Shown here one piece after another: positions 1 through 9,390 of a stretch of DNA of 64,000 nt. Numbering within the stretch: the first letter of the stretch is position 1; the number at the start of each line of letters is the position of its first letter. The position numbers and the translations under genes are program-made. Origin of the DNA: Sphingobacterium cavernae (GTDB taxonomy: Bacteria; Bacteroidota; Bacteroidia; Sphingobacteriales; Sphingobacteriaceae); assembly GCF_008520265.1 (NCBI RefSeq), contig NZ_VIQM01000054.1:1-64000 (forward strand), read 5' to 3'. The notes under the pieces were generated by a model. It worked only from the letters and a program-made list of their open reading frames with translations. It did no database searches and was not told where the DNA came from.

Positions 1-97
1 CTGCGCTGTCATATCCTCGGTATTCTAATTTTTTTAAACCACCAATTAGGTAAGGATATGCTTGATTGTGTCCGATATATCCGACAATTCCACACAT
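1..97 (-). CDS. glmS: Glutamine-fructose-6-phosphate aminotransferase, N-terminal fragment
   Basis: Reading the minus strand from the ATG at 95-97 gives a protein starting Met-Cys-Gly-Ile-Val-Gly-Tyr-Ile-Gly and reaching a LEYRGYDSA motif before the window edge, about 32 residues. This is the hallmark N-terminus of GlmS, which makes glucosamine-6-phosphate for peptidoglycan and lipid A. Cys2 becomes the N-terminal nucleophile of the glutaminase domain once Met1 is removed. The rest of the gene lies outside the window. It is divergent from the topoisomerase IB gene. Confidence 0.9.
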   Translation of the reverse strand, partial: MCGIVGYIGHNQAYPYLIGGLKKLEYRGYDSA

Positions 98-133
98 ATT
101 TTGTTTGTTAAGTTTTTTAGTTAATAGGTGGCG

Positions 134-141
134 CAAATATA
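134..141 (-). promoter_or_regulatory. -7 promoter box (TATATTTG) for glmS
   Basis: An exact match to the Bacteroidota TAnnTTTG box on the minus strand, 36 nt before the glmS start codon. I see no convincing -33 TTTG at the usual 19-21 nt spacing. Confidence 0.5.
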
Positions 142-322
142 TGGAAAGACAATCGATTGTTTGATGATTTAAAGCGTGTTTTAGTTAATAAAAATTTTAT
201 TAATATTTTAAATTTATTAAAAAACAATATAGAACTTGTCGAATAAATAGATGCTGATGGATCAGAACTTTTTCATTACTGATTAGTTTATAAGGTGTAA
301 GCGGATTATAAAACAGTAGCAA

Positions 323-1309
323 ATGAAATTTTATCGAATAAAACGCGGCAGGGGATTTTCTTATATAGATGCAGAAGGAAGGTCTGTGCAGGATGAAAAA
401 TTGCTTTCTTTTTTCACATCATTAGTAATTCCACCTGCCTGGACTGAGGTAGAAATTAATGCTTCGCCACGGGCAAAAGTTAGAGCTACTGGTTATGATG
501 CGAAAGGAAGGAAACAATACATTTACAACAGTAATTATAGATTGCGCCAAGAGCAAAAAAAATTTGATCGCATATTGCAGTTTGCAAATAAGTTACCACA
601 TATGCGCAATATAACCGCACAGCATTTACGAAAACGGAAGTTAGATCAAAAGAAAGTGTTAGCCTGTATGGTTCGGTTGTTGGATATAGCTTTTTTTCGT
701 CCTGGAAATGAAACCTACGCGAAGCAAAATAAAAGTTATGGGCTAACAACCTTGCGGTCAAAACATTTAAAAATTGATGGAGATAAGTTGATATTCACGT
801 ATGTGGGAAAAGCTGCTCAGCCTCAGGAGAAATTAATTGCGAACGCGCAATTGGCTCGAATTGTACGAGAGATAGATGAGCTTCCTGGTTACGAAATTTT
901 TAAATTCATCGACGAAAACGGTAACATCCAAGATGTAAAGAGCCAGCACCTAAACGCGTATATCCGTGCTATCATGGGACCTGAATTTTCTGCTAAAGAC
1001 TTTCGTACTTGGGCTGGAACTGTCATTGCTGCAATGAGTTTGGATGAATTAGGTGCTATTGAGGAGATTGATCAACGAAAATTAAACAAAAACATACGCG
1101 AAGCGGTTATAAAGGTAAGTGAGCGATTAGGTAATACGCCAGCTATAGCACGCAAGTCCTACATTGATCCTCGTATTATAGATAACTATACGAAAGGGAA
1201 AACTTTGGCTTATTTTAAAAAAGAAGTGAATAGGCTATTGAAAAGGAATCAAGATTTGTCGGTGGAGGAAATAGGTGTTCTGTGCTTACTCAAAAAAAGA
1301 CTGCAATAA
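323..1309 (+). CDS. DNA topoisomerase IB (poxvirus/bacterial type)
   Basis: A 328-residue type IB topoisomerase, which relaxes DNA through a 3'-phosphotyrosine intermediate. The N-terminal domain (about 1-90) is followed by the catalytic domain. Visible catalytic residues are Arg126 (FRPGNETY), Lys163 (TYVGKA), Arg228 (KDFRTWAGT) and the nucleophile Tyr280 (ARKSYIDP). Asn271 in LGNTP sits where viral enzymes carry His. Length matches bacterial homologues. It is first in an apparent operon, with Ku starting 12 nt downstream. Co-location with Ku and LigD suggests a role linked to DNA breaks, but that is inference. Confidence 0.93.
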   Translation: MKFYRIKRGRGFSYIDAEGRSVQDEKLLSFFTSLVIPPAWTEVEINASPRAKVRATGYDAKGRKQYIYNSNYRLRQEQKKFDRILQFANKLPHMRNITAQHLRKRKLDQKKVLACMVRLLDIAFFRPGNETYAKQNKSYGLTTLRSKHLKIDGDKLIFTYVGKAAQPQEKLIANAQLARIVREIDELPGYEIFKFIDENGNIQDVKSQHLNAYIRAIMGPEFSAKDFRTWAGTVIAAMSLDELGAIEEIDQRKLNKNIREAVIKVSERLGNTPAIARKSYIDPRIIDNYTKGKTLAYFKKEVNRLLKRNQDLSVEEIGVLCLLKKRLQ

Positions 1310-1321
1310 AAATAGATCATT

Positions 1322-2104
1322 ATGAGAGCAATTTGGAATGGAGCAATTGGATTTGGCTTAGTCAATATCCCCATAAAAGTCTACTCGGCGACAGAGTCAA
1401 GTACATTGGATTTGGATATGCTTGACAAAAAAGATTTAAATAATATTCGCTATAAGCGCGTCAATGAAGAAACGGGCAAAGAAGTAGCTTGGGAGAATAT
1501 TGTAAAGGGCTATAAAATGGAAGAAAAATATATCGTTTTGGAGGATGAAGATTTTGAAGCTGCTAGTCCTGAAAAATCAAAGATTATTTCTATCTCTCAA
1601 TTCGTAAAAGAAGCGGAAATAGATTCTGCCTTATTCGAAACGCCATATTTCTTAGAACCACAGAAGAATGGCGAGGCTGCATACAACCTATTGCTGAAAG
1701 CATTGTTAAAAACCAAAATGGGAGGAATAGGATCATTTGTAATGCGAGAACGTGAAATCTTGGCTTTGATTAGACCTTATGACAACAAAATGTTGATGTT
1801 GAATCGTATGCGTTATCCTGAGGAGTTGCGAAGTTATTCGGATTTAAATATTCCGATCAGAAAAGCAATTCCAAAAGCTGCTGAATTGAAATTGGCAGAA
1901 TCATTGATTAAATCTTTAGCTAAGCCTTTTGAACCAAAAGATTATAAAGACACCTACAATGCTCAATTGTTGAAAATCATCAAGCAGAAAGCGAAAGGAA
2001 AAAAAATCAAAGTTGCGCCAGCAAAAGAGCAAGATGCAAAAGCTTCAGACTTGATGGCTATGTTGAAAGCAAGTTTGGAGAAAGGTAAGAAAAACACAGG
2101 CTAG
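1322..2104 (+). CDS. ku: Ku protein, non-homologous end joining
   Basis: A 260-residue bacterial Ku. It starts MRAIWNGAIGFGLVNIP, the typical beta-barrel opening, and continues with the bridge and arm region (YKRVNEETGKEV, ETPYFLEP, MRYPEELR). Ku forms a homodimeric ring on DNA ends and recruits LigD. The lysine-rich C-terminus (KQKAKGKKIKVAPAKEQDAK) resembles the DNA-binding tail of other bacterial Ku proteins. It sits between topoisomerase IB (12 nt) and ligD (15 nt), so the three are probably co-transcribed. Confidence 0.96.
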   Translation: MRAIWNGAIGFGLVNIPIKVYSATESSTLDLDMLDKKDLNNIRYKRVNEETGKEVAWENIVKGYKMEEKYIVLEDEDFEAASPEKSKIISISQFVKEAEIDSALFETPYFLEPQKNGEAAYNLLLKALLKTKMGGIGSFVMREREILALIRPYDNKMLMLNRMRYPEELRSYSDLNIPIRKAIPKAAELKLAESLIKSLAKPFEPKDYKDTYNAQLLKIIKQKAKGKKIKVAPAKEQDAKASDLMAMLKASLEKGKKNTG

Positions 2105-2119
2105 AAAATTTGGTTTACT

Positions 2120-4675
2120 ATGGGGTTAGAAGAATATAACCAAAAACGAAATTTTAAGGAGACATCTGAACCCGAAGGGAAAAAATCCCGAAAGGGCAAA
2201 AAACTACAATTCGTAGTGCAACGTCATGCCGCATCGCGGTTGCATTATGATTTTAGGTTGGAGGTAGATGGTGTGCTCAAAAGTTGGGCAGTGCCCAAAG
2301 GTCCTTCGCTCAACCCGGATGACAAGCGTTTGGCGATGATGGTCGAAGATCATCCCTTTGCGTACCGGACGTTTGAAGGAACGATTCCTAAAGGAAATTA
2401 TGGGGCGGGAGAGGTTGAAATTTGGGATAAAGGATATTATGTGCCCCTTAATAAGACCAAAGGAAAACCGCAAGACAAGCTGAGGCAGGAAGAATTGGAT
2501 GATGGATCTGTGAAAATTATTCTTTATGGAGAAAAATTACAAGGAGAATTTGCGTTAGTAAAGATTAAAAATGGAGATCAAGACAATGCGTGGTTATTAA
2601 TAAAACATAATGATAAGTTTGCTGTATCAAAGAAGTACGACGCAGAAAATTATGCTGCTTCAGATTCTAAAGTGACTGCTTATCTAGGAAATAAAAGAAA
2701 AAGTAAAGGCAATTCTTCGTCCAAAGAGAAAATTATAAAACTTACCAACTCTCGCACAACTCAAGAAAAAAAACTTCCCGAAACCATCACGCCGATGCTT
2801 TGCAAAGTTTCGAAAAAACCTTTTGACGGTGAGGATTGGGCTTTTGAGATTAAATGGGATGGGTACAGAGCGATAGCTGATCTGCGTAATGACAAAACGC
2901 AATTTTACTCCCGAAACGGACTTGATTTTTCTAGAAAATTCCCTAAAATATTTAATGCACTGAAGTTGCAATCTTATGAGATGGTGCTGGATGGCGAAAT
3001 TGTAGCGTATGATTCAAGTGGCAAGCCAAGTTTCAATCGTATTCAAAATTTAGATGATGATCAACAGGCTGTCGTATTTCAAGTGTTCGATTTATTGTGG
3101 CTCAATGGACATTCTACGCAAGAGTTAACGTATTTACAACGTAAAGAATTACTGAGTGAAGCCTTGGTGGCTAATGAAGTCATCCAATATCATGATTTTG
3201 TGCTGGAAAATGGAAAAGCATTTTTCAAAGAAGCACAAAATCTAGGCTTAGAAGGGATAATAGCAAAAAAGATAGACTCGTATTATACTTCTAATGTACG
3301 AAGTTCAGAATGGTTGAAAATCAAAATTCAACAAACAGAGGAAGCTTTGATTTGTGGGTTTACAGAGGCCAAAGGGTCGCGCAATAAATTTGGTTCGTTG
3401 GTATTGGGGAAATACTTGGACGATGAGCTGGTGTTTTGTGGGCATGTTGGAACAGGATTCAAAGAGAAAGATTTGAACGAATTACACAGCAAAATGTTGC
3501 CTTTAGAACGAAAATCATCACCGTTTCAAAAAGTTCCCAAAACCAATGGTAAGACAACTTGGATCAAGCCAGAGTTGGTCGCTGAAATTAAGTTTACTGA
3601 ACTCACAAATGATCTGATTTATCGTCATCCCGTGTTTTTGCATTTGCGAGAGGACAAAGAATCTACAACAGTTTATTTTTCTGCCGATGAAGAATTAAAA
3701 ACCGCAGAAAAAAATACACCTATGAATATTTCCACTTCATCGAAGTCTTCTATTAAGAAGAGAGATGTAACCAAAAAGATTGGGGGGCAACAATTGAAAC
3801 TAACTAATCAAGACAAGATTTATTTCCCCGAATTGGAGATAAGCAAGTCTATGGTTATAGATTATTACCAAAGCATGGCAACATTTATTTTGCCACATCT
3901 CAAGGATCGTGCACAATCCTTAAATCGTTTTCCAAATGGAATTGATGGGATGAGTTTTTACCAAAAGGACGCGGCAGACGAAACCCCAAATTGGATTCCC
4001 ACACAGGAAGTATACTCGGAAAGCACGGACAAATATATTGATTACATGATTTGCAACGATAAAGCAACAATGGCTTATTTGAATAATCTAGGCTGTATAG
4101 AATTTAATCCTTGGACGAGTAAAATATCAAACCTTGATAAGCCATCTTATTTGGTGTTGGATTTAGATCCTTCGGATAATAATTCGTTTGAAGATGTAAT
4201 TGAGGTAGCCCAAGCTGTAAAGTTAATTTTGGATCAAGGGAGAATTGAAGGCTATCCAAAGACGTCCGGAAGTACAGGTATGCACATATATATTCCGATG
4301 AATGCGAAATATACATTTGATCAGGTTAAAGATTTTGGACATGTGCTGATGCAAATGGTACAACTAAAATTGCCAAAATTGACCACATTGGAAAGAAGTT
4401 TGCAAAAACGCGATAAGAGCAAAATATATCTTGATTATTTGCAAAATCGTCGTGGACAAACCTTGGCTAGTGTTTATAGCCTGCGACCTAAAAAAGAGGC
4501 GACAGTTTCTATGCCATTAACTTGGGAGGAAGTCAGGTCTGGTTTGAAACCTTCTGATTTCACGATATTCAATGCTTTGGACAGGGTGAAAGAAAAAGGT
4601 GATTTGTTCAAGCCTGTATTAGGAAAAGGTGTTGATATTTTGAAAGCAATTAAAAATTTGGAATACGAGAAATAG
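2120..4675 (+). CDS. ligD: Multifunctional DNA ligase D (phosphoesterase-ligase-polymerase)
   Basis: An 851-residue LigD with all three modules. The 3'-phosphoesterase is at about 25-170 (His36, His42 and Asp44 in the HAASRLHYDFRLE region; His78 in EDHPF). The ATP-dependent ligase is at about 220-530, with nucleophile Lys245 in EIKWDGYR. The archaeo-eukaryotic primase-type polymerase is at about 555-850, with metal ligands Asp681 and Asp683 (VLDLDP). The order PE-Lig-Pol matches other Bacteroidota enzymes. A Ser/Lys-rich linker joins the first two modules. It works with the adjacent Ku to process and seal double-strand breaks. Confidence 0.97.
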   Translation: MGLEEYNQKRNFKETSEPEGKKSRKGKKLQFVVQRHAASRLHYDFRLEVDGVLKSWAVPKGPSLNPDDKRLAMMVEDHPFAYRTFEGTIPKGNYGAGEVEIWDKGYYVPLNKTKGKPQDKLRQEELDDGSVKIILYGEKLQGEFALVKIKNGDQDNAWLLIKHNDKFAVSKKYDAENYAASDSKVTAYLGNKRKSKGNSSSKEKIIKLTNSRTTQEKKLPETITPMLCKVSKKPFDGEDWAFEIKWDGYRAIADLRNDKTQFYSRNGLDFSRKFPKIFNALKLQSYEMVLDGEIVAYDSSGKPSFNRIQNLDDDQQAVVFQVFDLLWLNGHSTQELTYLQRKELLSEALVANEVIQYHDFVLENGKAFFKEAQNLGLEGIIAKKIDSYYTSNVRSSEWLKIKIQQTEEALICGFTEAKGSRNKFGSLVLGKYLDDELVFCGHVGTGFKEKDLNELHSKMLPLERKSSPFQKVPKTNGKTTWIKPELVAEIKFTELTNDLIYRHPVFLHLREDKESTTVYFSADEELKTAEKNTPMNISTSSKSSIKKRDVTKKIGGQQLKLTNQDKIYFPELEISKSMVIDYYQSMATFILPHLKDRAQSLNRFPNGIDGMSFYQKDAADETPNWIPTQEVYSESTDKYIDYMICNDKATMAYLNNLGCIEFNPWTSKISNLDKPSYLVLDLDPSDNNSFEDVIEVAQAVKLILDQGRIEGYPKTSGSTGMHIYIPMNAKYTFDQVKDFGHVLMQMVQLKLPKLTTLERSLQKRDKSKIYLDYLQNRRGQTLASVYSLRPKKEATVSMPLTWEEVRSGLKPSDFTIFNALDRVKEKGDLFKPVLGKGVDILKAIKNLEYEK

Positions 4676-4692
4676 TTGTAAAAGCTTAAATT

Positions 4693-5343
4693 ATGGAGGC
4701 TGAATTTTTGTTAGAAATATTATACCGCACCTGCATTATGTTTGTGGTCATCTTGTTGGTGTTAAGGTTGTCTGGACGAAGGGGGGTACGTCAATTGACG
4801 CTTTTTGAAGTAGCTATTATTTTAGGGATGGGATCTGCGGCAGGAGATCCGATGTTTCAAGAAGAGGTGCCTTTGCTGTATGGTGTGACTGTTCTTTTTA
4901 CGATTTTGGTGTTATATAAGGGAGTGACCATGTTGAGTGCGCGTTGGAAATTTCTACATGAATTGCTAGAGGGGAAGTCTATGGTTATTGTTCATCATGG
5001 GATGTTTGATATCAAACATGAAAAAGATTCTGATTTCTCTCAAATGGAATTTTTTGCAGAACTTCGAAATCAATCGGTAGAACATTTGGGACAAGTACGT
5101 TATGCGTTACTTGAGACAGACGCAACATTAAGTGTTTTATTTTATCCTGACGATGATGTTAAATATGGATTGCCATTATTTCCTAGTCAATATAAAGCAA
5201 TCAAAACTTTACCCATAAATAAACCATGTGCTTGTATGTTTTGTGGTAGAGTAGAAGAAGAATTAATAGCGATAGATGCGGTTTGTCCACGTTGTCACCA
5301 CAAAGAATGGGCTTTAGCGCTGAATACTAAACGAATATCTTAG
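4693..5343 (+). CDS. DUF421 (YetF-like) membrane protein with C-terminal Cys pairs
   Basis: 216 residues. Three hydrophobic segments (about 8-25, 38-52 and 62-80) precede a cytosolic domain typical of the YetF/DUF421 family (LLEGKSMVIVHHG, FFAELRNQSVEHLGQVRYALLE). Family function is poorly defined. Beyond the usual core, the last 40 residues carry CACMFC and CPRC, a pattern like a zinc ribbon. It starts 17 nt after ligD and seems to be the fourth gene of the end-joining operon. DUF421 genes near ku/ligD suggest a stress role, but I cannot show one from sequence. Confidence 0.85.
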   Translation: MEAEFLLEILYRTCIMFVVILLVLRLSGRRGVRQLTLFEVAIILGMGSAAGDPMFQEEVPLLYGVTVLFTILVLYKGVTMLSARWKFLHELLEGKSMVIVHHGMFDIKHEKDSDFSQMEFFAELRNQSVEHLGQVRYALLETDATLSVLFYPDDDVKYGLPLFPSQYKAIKTLPINKPCACMFCGRVEEELIAIDAVCPRCHHKEWALALNTKRIS

Positions 5344-5529
5344 GTTTTAATATTTTTGGGATGATTTCCTGAATATCTCGTCATCTCCACTAAGGGAGAG
5401 AACTATATTTTAGATTTTTCTATTCGATAGCTTCGTTCGAAAGCACGTAGAATTCAGTCATTGAATCTTTTAATTTTTTTCTGTAAAAGAGTTTGTATCG
5501 TATAGTCATTTTCGAAAAGAAAAAAATAA

Positions 5530-5560
5530 TTGTATACCTGAAAATTATGTCTTATCTTTG
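5530..5560 (+). promoter_or_regulatory. Promoter of rplU-rpmA
   Basis: TTG at 5530-5532, a 20-nt spacer and TATCTTTG at 5553-5560: a textbook Bacteroidota sigma-A promoter (-33 TTTG, -7 TAnnTTTG). The predicted start near 5565 leaves a leader of about 26 nt. Confidence 0.75.
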
Positions 5561-5591
5561 CAACTCATTAAAGAAATTTAAATAAATAACA

Positions 5592-5903
5592 ATGTACGCA
5601 ATAGTAAGTATAGCAGGACAGCAATTTAAAGTTGCAAAAGACCAATATCTTTTTGTACACCGTTTACAAGGAGAAGAAGGCGCTAGTATTGAATTTGACA
5701 CAGTATTGTTGGCAGAAGATGGCGGCAAATTCACTGTAGGTGCTCCAAGTATCTCAGGTGCTAAAGTTTCAGCAACGATTTTGTCTCATTTAAAAGGTGA
5801 TAAAGTTATCGTTTTCAAGAAAAAACGTCGTAAAGGCTACAAAAAGAAAAACGGTCACCGTCAACAATTCACTAAAATCCAGATCACTGGTATCAGTTTA
5901 TAA
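5592..5903 (+). CDS. rplU: 50S ribosomal protein L21
   Basis: 103 residues starting [14 protein letters not shown] and ending with the lysine-rich [16 protein letters not shown] segment that contacts 23S rRNA. It is a component of the large ribosomal subunit and has the usual length. It is followed 44 nt later by rpmA, the standard L21-L27 pair. Confidence 0.98.
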   Translation: MYAIVSIAGQQFKVAKDQYLFVHRLQGEEGASIEFDTVLLAEDGGKFTVGAPSISGAKVSATILSHLKGDKVIVFKKKRRKGYKKKNGHRQQFTKIQITGISL

Positions 5904-5947
5904 TCGAATTTTTTAATCAGACGCAAGTCTTAAATTAAGATAAAGAA

Positions 5948-6211
5948 ATGGCACACAAAAAAGGTGCGGGTAGTTCTAAGAACGGCCGTGAGTCACACAG
6001 TAAGAGATTAGGTATCAAAATTTTTGGTGGTCAACAAGCTATCGCTGGAAATATCATCGTACGTCAACGTGGAACTGTTCACAATCCTGACGCTAACGTT
6101 GGTATTGGTAAAGACCATACTTTGTTCGCTCTTGTTGCTGGTACAGTTGTATTCCGCAAAAAAGCTAACAACAAATCTTACGTTTCAGTAGTTCCTGCTG
6201 AGCAAAACTAA
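5948..6211 (+). CDS. rpmA: 50S ribosomal protein L27
   Basis: 87 residues starting [20 protein letters not shown], the flexible N-terminal arm that reaches the peptidyl-transferase centre. The N-terminus has no Firmicutes-type cleaved extension. It is the second gene of the rplU-rpmA operon, with a terminator directly downstream. Confidence 0.98.
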   Translation: MAHKKGAGSSKNGRESHSKRLGIKIFGGQQAIAGNIIVRQRGTVHNPDANVGIGKDHTLFALVAGTVVFRKKANNKSYVSVVPAEQN

Positions 6212-6230
6212 GGTTTACCTAACAATATCA

Positions 6231-6268
6231 CAAAGCCGCTAAGTTTCTTCTTGGCGGCTTTTGTTTTT
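6231..6268 (+). terminator. Rho-independent terminator after rpmA
   Basis: AAAGCCGC and GCGGCTTTT arms form a G+C-rich stem followed by a run of T (TTGTTTTTT). Confidence 0.8.
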
Positions 6269-6332
6269 TAAATATTGGATTATGCTTTTGTGATAAGCCG
6301 TGATTCAACAATAATTTATGGAGGCTCTTTCT

Positions 6333-6365
6333 TTTAAGATTGAAAGTTCCTCAAAATACATTACA
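6333..6365 (+). promoter_or_regulatory. Leader motif shared with the cold-shock gene
   Basis: TTTAAGATTGAAAG (6333-6346) and AATACATTACA (6355-6365, running into the ATG) recur exactly at 9691-9704 and 9750-9760 in the leader of the cold-shock protein gene. The first block contains TAAGATTG, one mismatch from a -7 box, so it may be a promoter element or an mRNA leader element. Confidence 0.45.
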
Positions 6366-7738
6366 TGAAGACTTTCAAAGATTTAAAAGTAAGTGCGCCT
6401 ATTTTGGATGCGCTAGACAAACAAGGTTATCAAAATCCAACACCGATTCAAGAGCAGGCTATTCCTGAAGTATTAAATGGTAATGACTTGCTAGGCTGTG
6501 CGCAGACGGGTACAGGTAAGACAGCTGCATTCTCTATTCCTATTTTACAATTATTAAATAGTCATAGACCAAAAGACCACAAACGTGGAACTATACGTTC
6601 ATTGATTTTGACGCCTACGCGCGAATTAGCTATTCAAATCAACGAATCCATCGAGGCGTATGGTGAGAATCTTAAATTGAAACATGCTGTTATTTTTGGT
6701 GGTGTGAACCAATTTAGTCAAGTACAACAATTGCGTCAAGGTGTCGATATTTTAGTGGCTACACCAGGGCGTTTATTGGATTTGGTATCCCAAAAAATCG
6801 TGTGGTTGGATAAGATTGAAATCTTAGTATTGGATGAAGCGGATAGGATGTTGGATATGGGGTTTATACACGATGTAAAGCGTGTTTTATCTTTAGTGCC
6901 TGATAAGAGACAAACGTTGTTTTTCTCGGCGACTATGCCTAAGCAAATCCAAGCTTTAGCGGATTCTATTTTGCATAATCCCGTAAAAGTAGAAGTAACA
7001 CCGGAATCAACTACTGCCGAGACAATCCAACAAACATTATATTATATCGAAAAGGCAAATAAGCCAAAAGCATTATTGCAGTTGTTGAATACACGTGTAG
7101 ATAACAATGTCTTGGTGTTCTCGCGTACCAAACATGGTGCGGATCGTTTGGTGAAGTTGTTGCACAAGAACGATATTTCAGCAGCAGCTATCCACGGTAA
7201 TAAATCCCAGAACGCACGTCAAAATGCATTGGAAGCTTTTAAGAAAAAGGATATTAAAGTATTAGTCGCTACGGATATTGCGGCTCGTGGTATCGATATT
7301 GATTTGTTGCAATATGTGATCAATTATGAATTGCCAAACTTGCCAGAATCTTACGTGCACCGTATCGGTCGTTCGGGAAGGGCAGGAGCATCTGGTTTTG
7401 CGATCTCACTGTGTGACGTGGAAGAAATTCCATATATCAAGGATATTCAATATACAATTGGCTTTGAATTACCTGTAGAGGTAATGGAAGGATTGAGTAT
7501 GTCACCACAGTTCGTGCAGAAAAATCAATTTGCTGGTACGCAAGGTAAAGGCAAAAAAGGAGGAGCAAAAGAGCAACCAAAAGAAGGTGCGAAACCTGAT
7601 TTTCGCCATAAAAAGAAAACAAAACCTACAAGTAAAGAGCGTCGAAGAAATCAAGAACGAAATGCTGCAGGTGGAGGAAGCTCCAAACCCGGAGCAAGTG
7701 CTGGAGGAAATCGAAACAGATCTACTAGAACAAGATAA
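6365..7738 (+). CDS. DEAD-box ATP-dependent RNA helicase, RhlE type
   Basis: 457 residues with all DEAD-box motifs: Q motif ([10 protein letters not shown]), motif I AQTGTGKT at 46-53, PTRELA, DEAD at 157-160, SAT at 188-190, and motif [12 protein letters not shown]. The core ends near residue 375. A basic, low-complexity tail rich in Gly, Lys and Arg follows, typical of RhlE proteins that act on ribosome assembly or structured RNA. The shared leader motif with the cold-shock gene fits a role in RNA unwinding at low temperature; this is inference. Confidence 0.93.
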   Translation: MKTFKDLKVSAPILDALDKQGYQNPTPIQEQAIPEVLNGNDLLGCAQTGTGKTAAFSIPILQLLNSHRPKDHKRGTIRSLILTPTRELAIQINESIEAYGENLKLKHAVIFGGVNQFSQVQQLRQGVDILVATPGRLLDLVSQKIVWLDKIEILVLDEADRMLDMGFIHDVKRVLSLVPDKRQTLFFSATMPKQIQALADSILHNPVKVEVTPESTTAETIQQTLYYIEKANKPKALLQLLNTRVDNNVLVFSRTKHGADRLVKLLHKNDISAAAIHGNKSQNARQNALEAFKKKDIKVLVATDIAARGIDIDLLQYVINYELPNLPESYVHRIGRSGRAGASGFAISLCDVEEIPYIKDIQYTIGFELPVEVMEGLSMSPQFVQKNQFAGTQGKGKKGGAKEQPKEGAKPDFRHKKKTKPTSKERRRNQERNAAGGGSSKPGASAGGNRNRSTRTR

Positions 7739-7743
7739 AATAG

Positions 7744-7767
7744 AAGGAAGCGAAAGCTTCCTTTTTT
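7744..7767 (+). terminator. Rho-independent terminator after the RNA helicase gene
   Basis: GGAAGC-gaaa-GCTTCC hairpin with a GNRA-type loop, followed by TTTTTT. It begins 6 nt after the helicase stop codon. Confidence 0.85.
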
Positions 7768-7796
7768 GTTTACTGATAAAATCCGTACTTTCATAT

Positions 7797-8222
7797 ATGA
7801 TACGTTTCTCTATTTTTCTTTTGTTATTGTGCTTTGGCTGTAATTCGGATAAATCATCTAATCAGCATGAAGAATACTATATGCATGTGGATGGTCGGGA
7901 TACTTTAAGGCTACGATTAGTCAGATACGAAAATAGATTCTTTGGTACATAAACCCATACAAAAGGAGGTATTGCTCCTGTAGTAGGTGAAATAAATGGG
8001 GATATAAAAGGCGATACGCTTATCGGAGATAATCACTATACACCATACCGTTGGAAGGAAAAGAAGCGTGCTCCAATTGTGCTACTTAAAAAAGGAAATA
8101 CTTATATAGAAGGTGATGGTAAAAAGATTGAATTTATGGGGGTGCTAACTTTTATAGAATGGACGTTAAAATTTGATCCACCTAAAAGAATTTATAAGCC
8201 TGTAGATAAATTTGAGGAGTGA
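7797..8222 (+). pseudogene. Small lipoprotein gene with one in-frame stop
   Basis: From the ATG at 7797 the frame encodes a lipoprotein signal (MIRFSIFLLLLCFGC, Cys15) and then YYMHVDGRDTLRLRLVRYENRFFGT. A TAA at 7950-7952 (codon 52) interrupts it. The same frame then continues without a stop for 89 codons (GGIAPVVGEINGDIKGD, later IEFMGVLTFIEW) to TGA at 8220-8222. The halves join smoothly, and one base change (TAT or TAC to TAA) would explain the break. It resembles short lipoproteins of unknown function common in Sphingobacterium relatives; that resemblance is from memory. No promoter box is obvious. Confidence 0.75.
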
Positions 8223-8283
8223 ATTGTTTTCTAGATCCAATTATTAAAATTTGCATATAGTAAAGTAATATAATAATTAATTT

Positions 8284-9328
8284 TTATAGTGTTTCCAAAA
8301 CCGCAAGCCTTTCATTGATCGATGATTGTACTTTTTTTGGTGTGATACCAGTTGTAGTATTAATGCCTTTTTTATCTCTATTACAATGAATGCAAATGTC
8401 GTCGCTTTTTTTATTAGTATTATTACAAACGCATAACCAAATTTCTTTATTTCCAAGTAAACCTTTTTCTATTCTATATTCTGCATCATACTGAAAAAAT
8501 GATAGAAGATTTTCACCAGATAGACTTTTTAAATTTGCAACTATCTCATCATTAATAATTTCAGGGTATTCATTTAAAATAAATAATGCTGCAATTTTTA
8601 GATACTTATCATTTTCGTTTAAAAATTTGATAGCTCTTGAATAATCAATTATGCCCGTTCTATTATAGCCTTTAAAATTCTATCTTTTTCCCAATAGGCT
8701 AATGATTCGTCCTTAAGTTTATTGTAAAGAATATCTTTTGATATTGAACTATTTATTATGCTGAAATAGTATAAGACCTTTTTATGTTTTTCGTATGTGT
8801 TGTATTCATCTGATAACTTACTGTAAAGAAAATTAACTAAATATGGTGCGAATTCAACGAACTTCGATTGAATAATAAAATCAAGCTCTTTTATACTTAT
8901 AGAATTTAAGGAATATCCAGTTTCTAATATTTTTTTCGCATGAACTTATCTGATAAGTATGATCCTGTAATTGTTTTATTTGATTCTAGCTCGAAGTTAT
9001 CAATTGTCGATAAGATTACTGGAGTACCCGTTGCTGTGATCATAAACATTTGTTTTCCACCTCCAGAAATTTCATCAATATCGATTGATAGACCGACTAA
9101 TCCGTTTGCCCTTCTCTTCTTTGCTTCTACTTTTAAAGCTTCGATAACATCGAGATAAATTGCACTTAGCTTTTTCTCAAATGTATCTACTCTCCCTCCA
9201 AAAAAATCCATAAAATTAGCTCCAATGTCTGAAAGCACGTTTGAACCTATTACAATATTTTTTGTTATTGGATCAAGATATTTTTTTATCGTAGAACCTT
9301 CAATACTATTGGTTGTTGTTATTATCAT
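8284..9328 (-). pseudogene. YbjQ-family (UPF0145) gene broken by two frameshifts
   Basis: The first 134 codons (9328 down to 8927) encode a YbjQ-like heavy-metal-binding fold protein (ITTTNSIEG, GLSIDIDEISGGGKQMFMITATGTPV) and stop at TAG just after a run of seven A. Shifting -1 at that run (about 8930-8936) reopens a frame for about 90 codons (ILETGYSLNSISIKELDF). A second -1 shift near 8658 gives the last 125 codons, ending with a Cys pattern WLCVC...CIHC and TAA at 8284. Restoring one A at each site yields one protein of about 345 residues. The first fragment alone is a complete YbjQ domain and might still function. Confidence 0.7.
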
Positions 9329-9390
9329 AATTTTTTTCTCAACTTTGTCATAAGTAAATTATATGAATTAATCTATCATCATTTTCGTCT

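Noticed and set aside
5384-5399. Weak hairpin (TCTCC/GGAGA) after the DUF421 gene
   Set aside because: It is only five base pairs and has no T run; I do not call it a terminator.
7530-7952. 140-codon frame overlapping the helicase 3' end
   Set aside because: Its first part is out of frame inside the helicase gene; its end is the first half of the broken lipoprotein gene, annotated separately from 7797.
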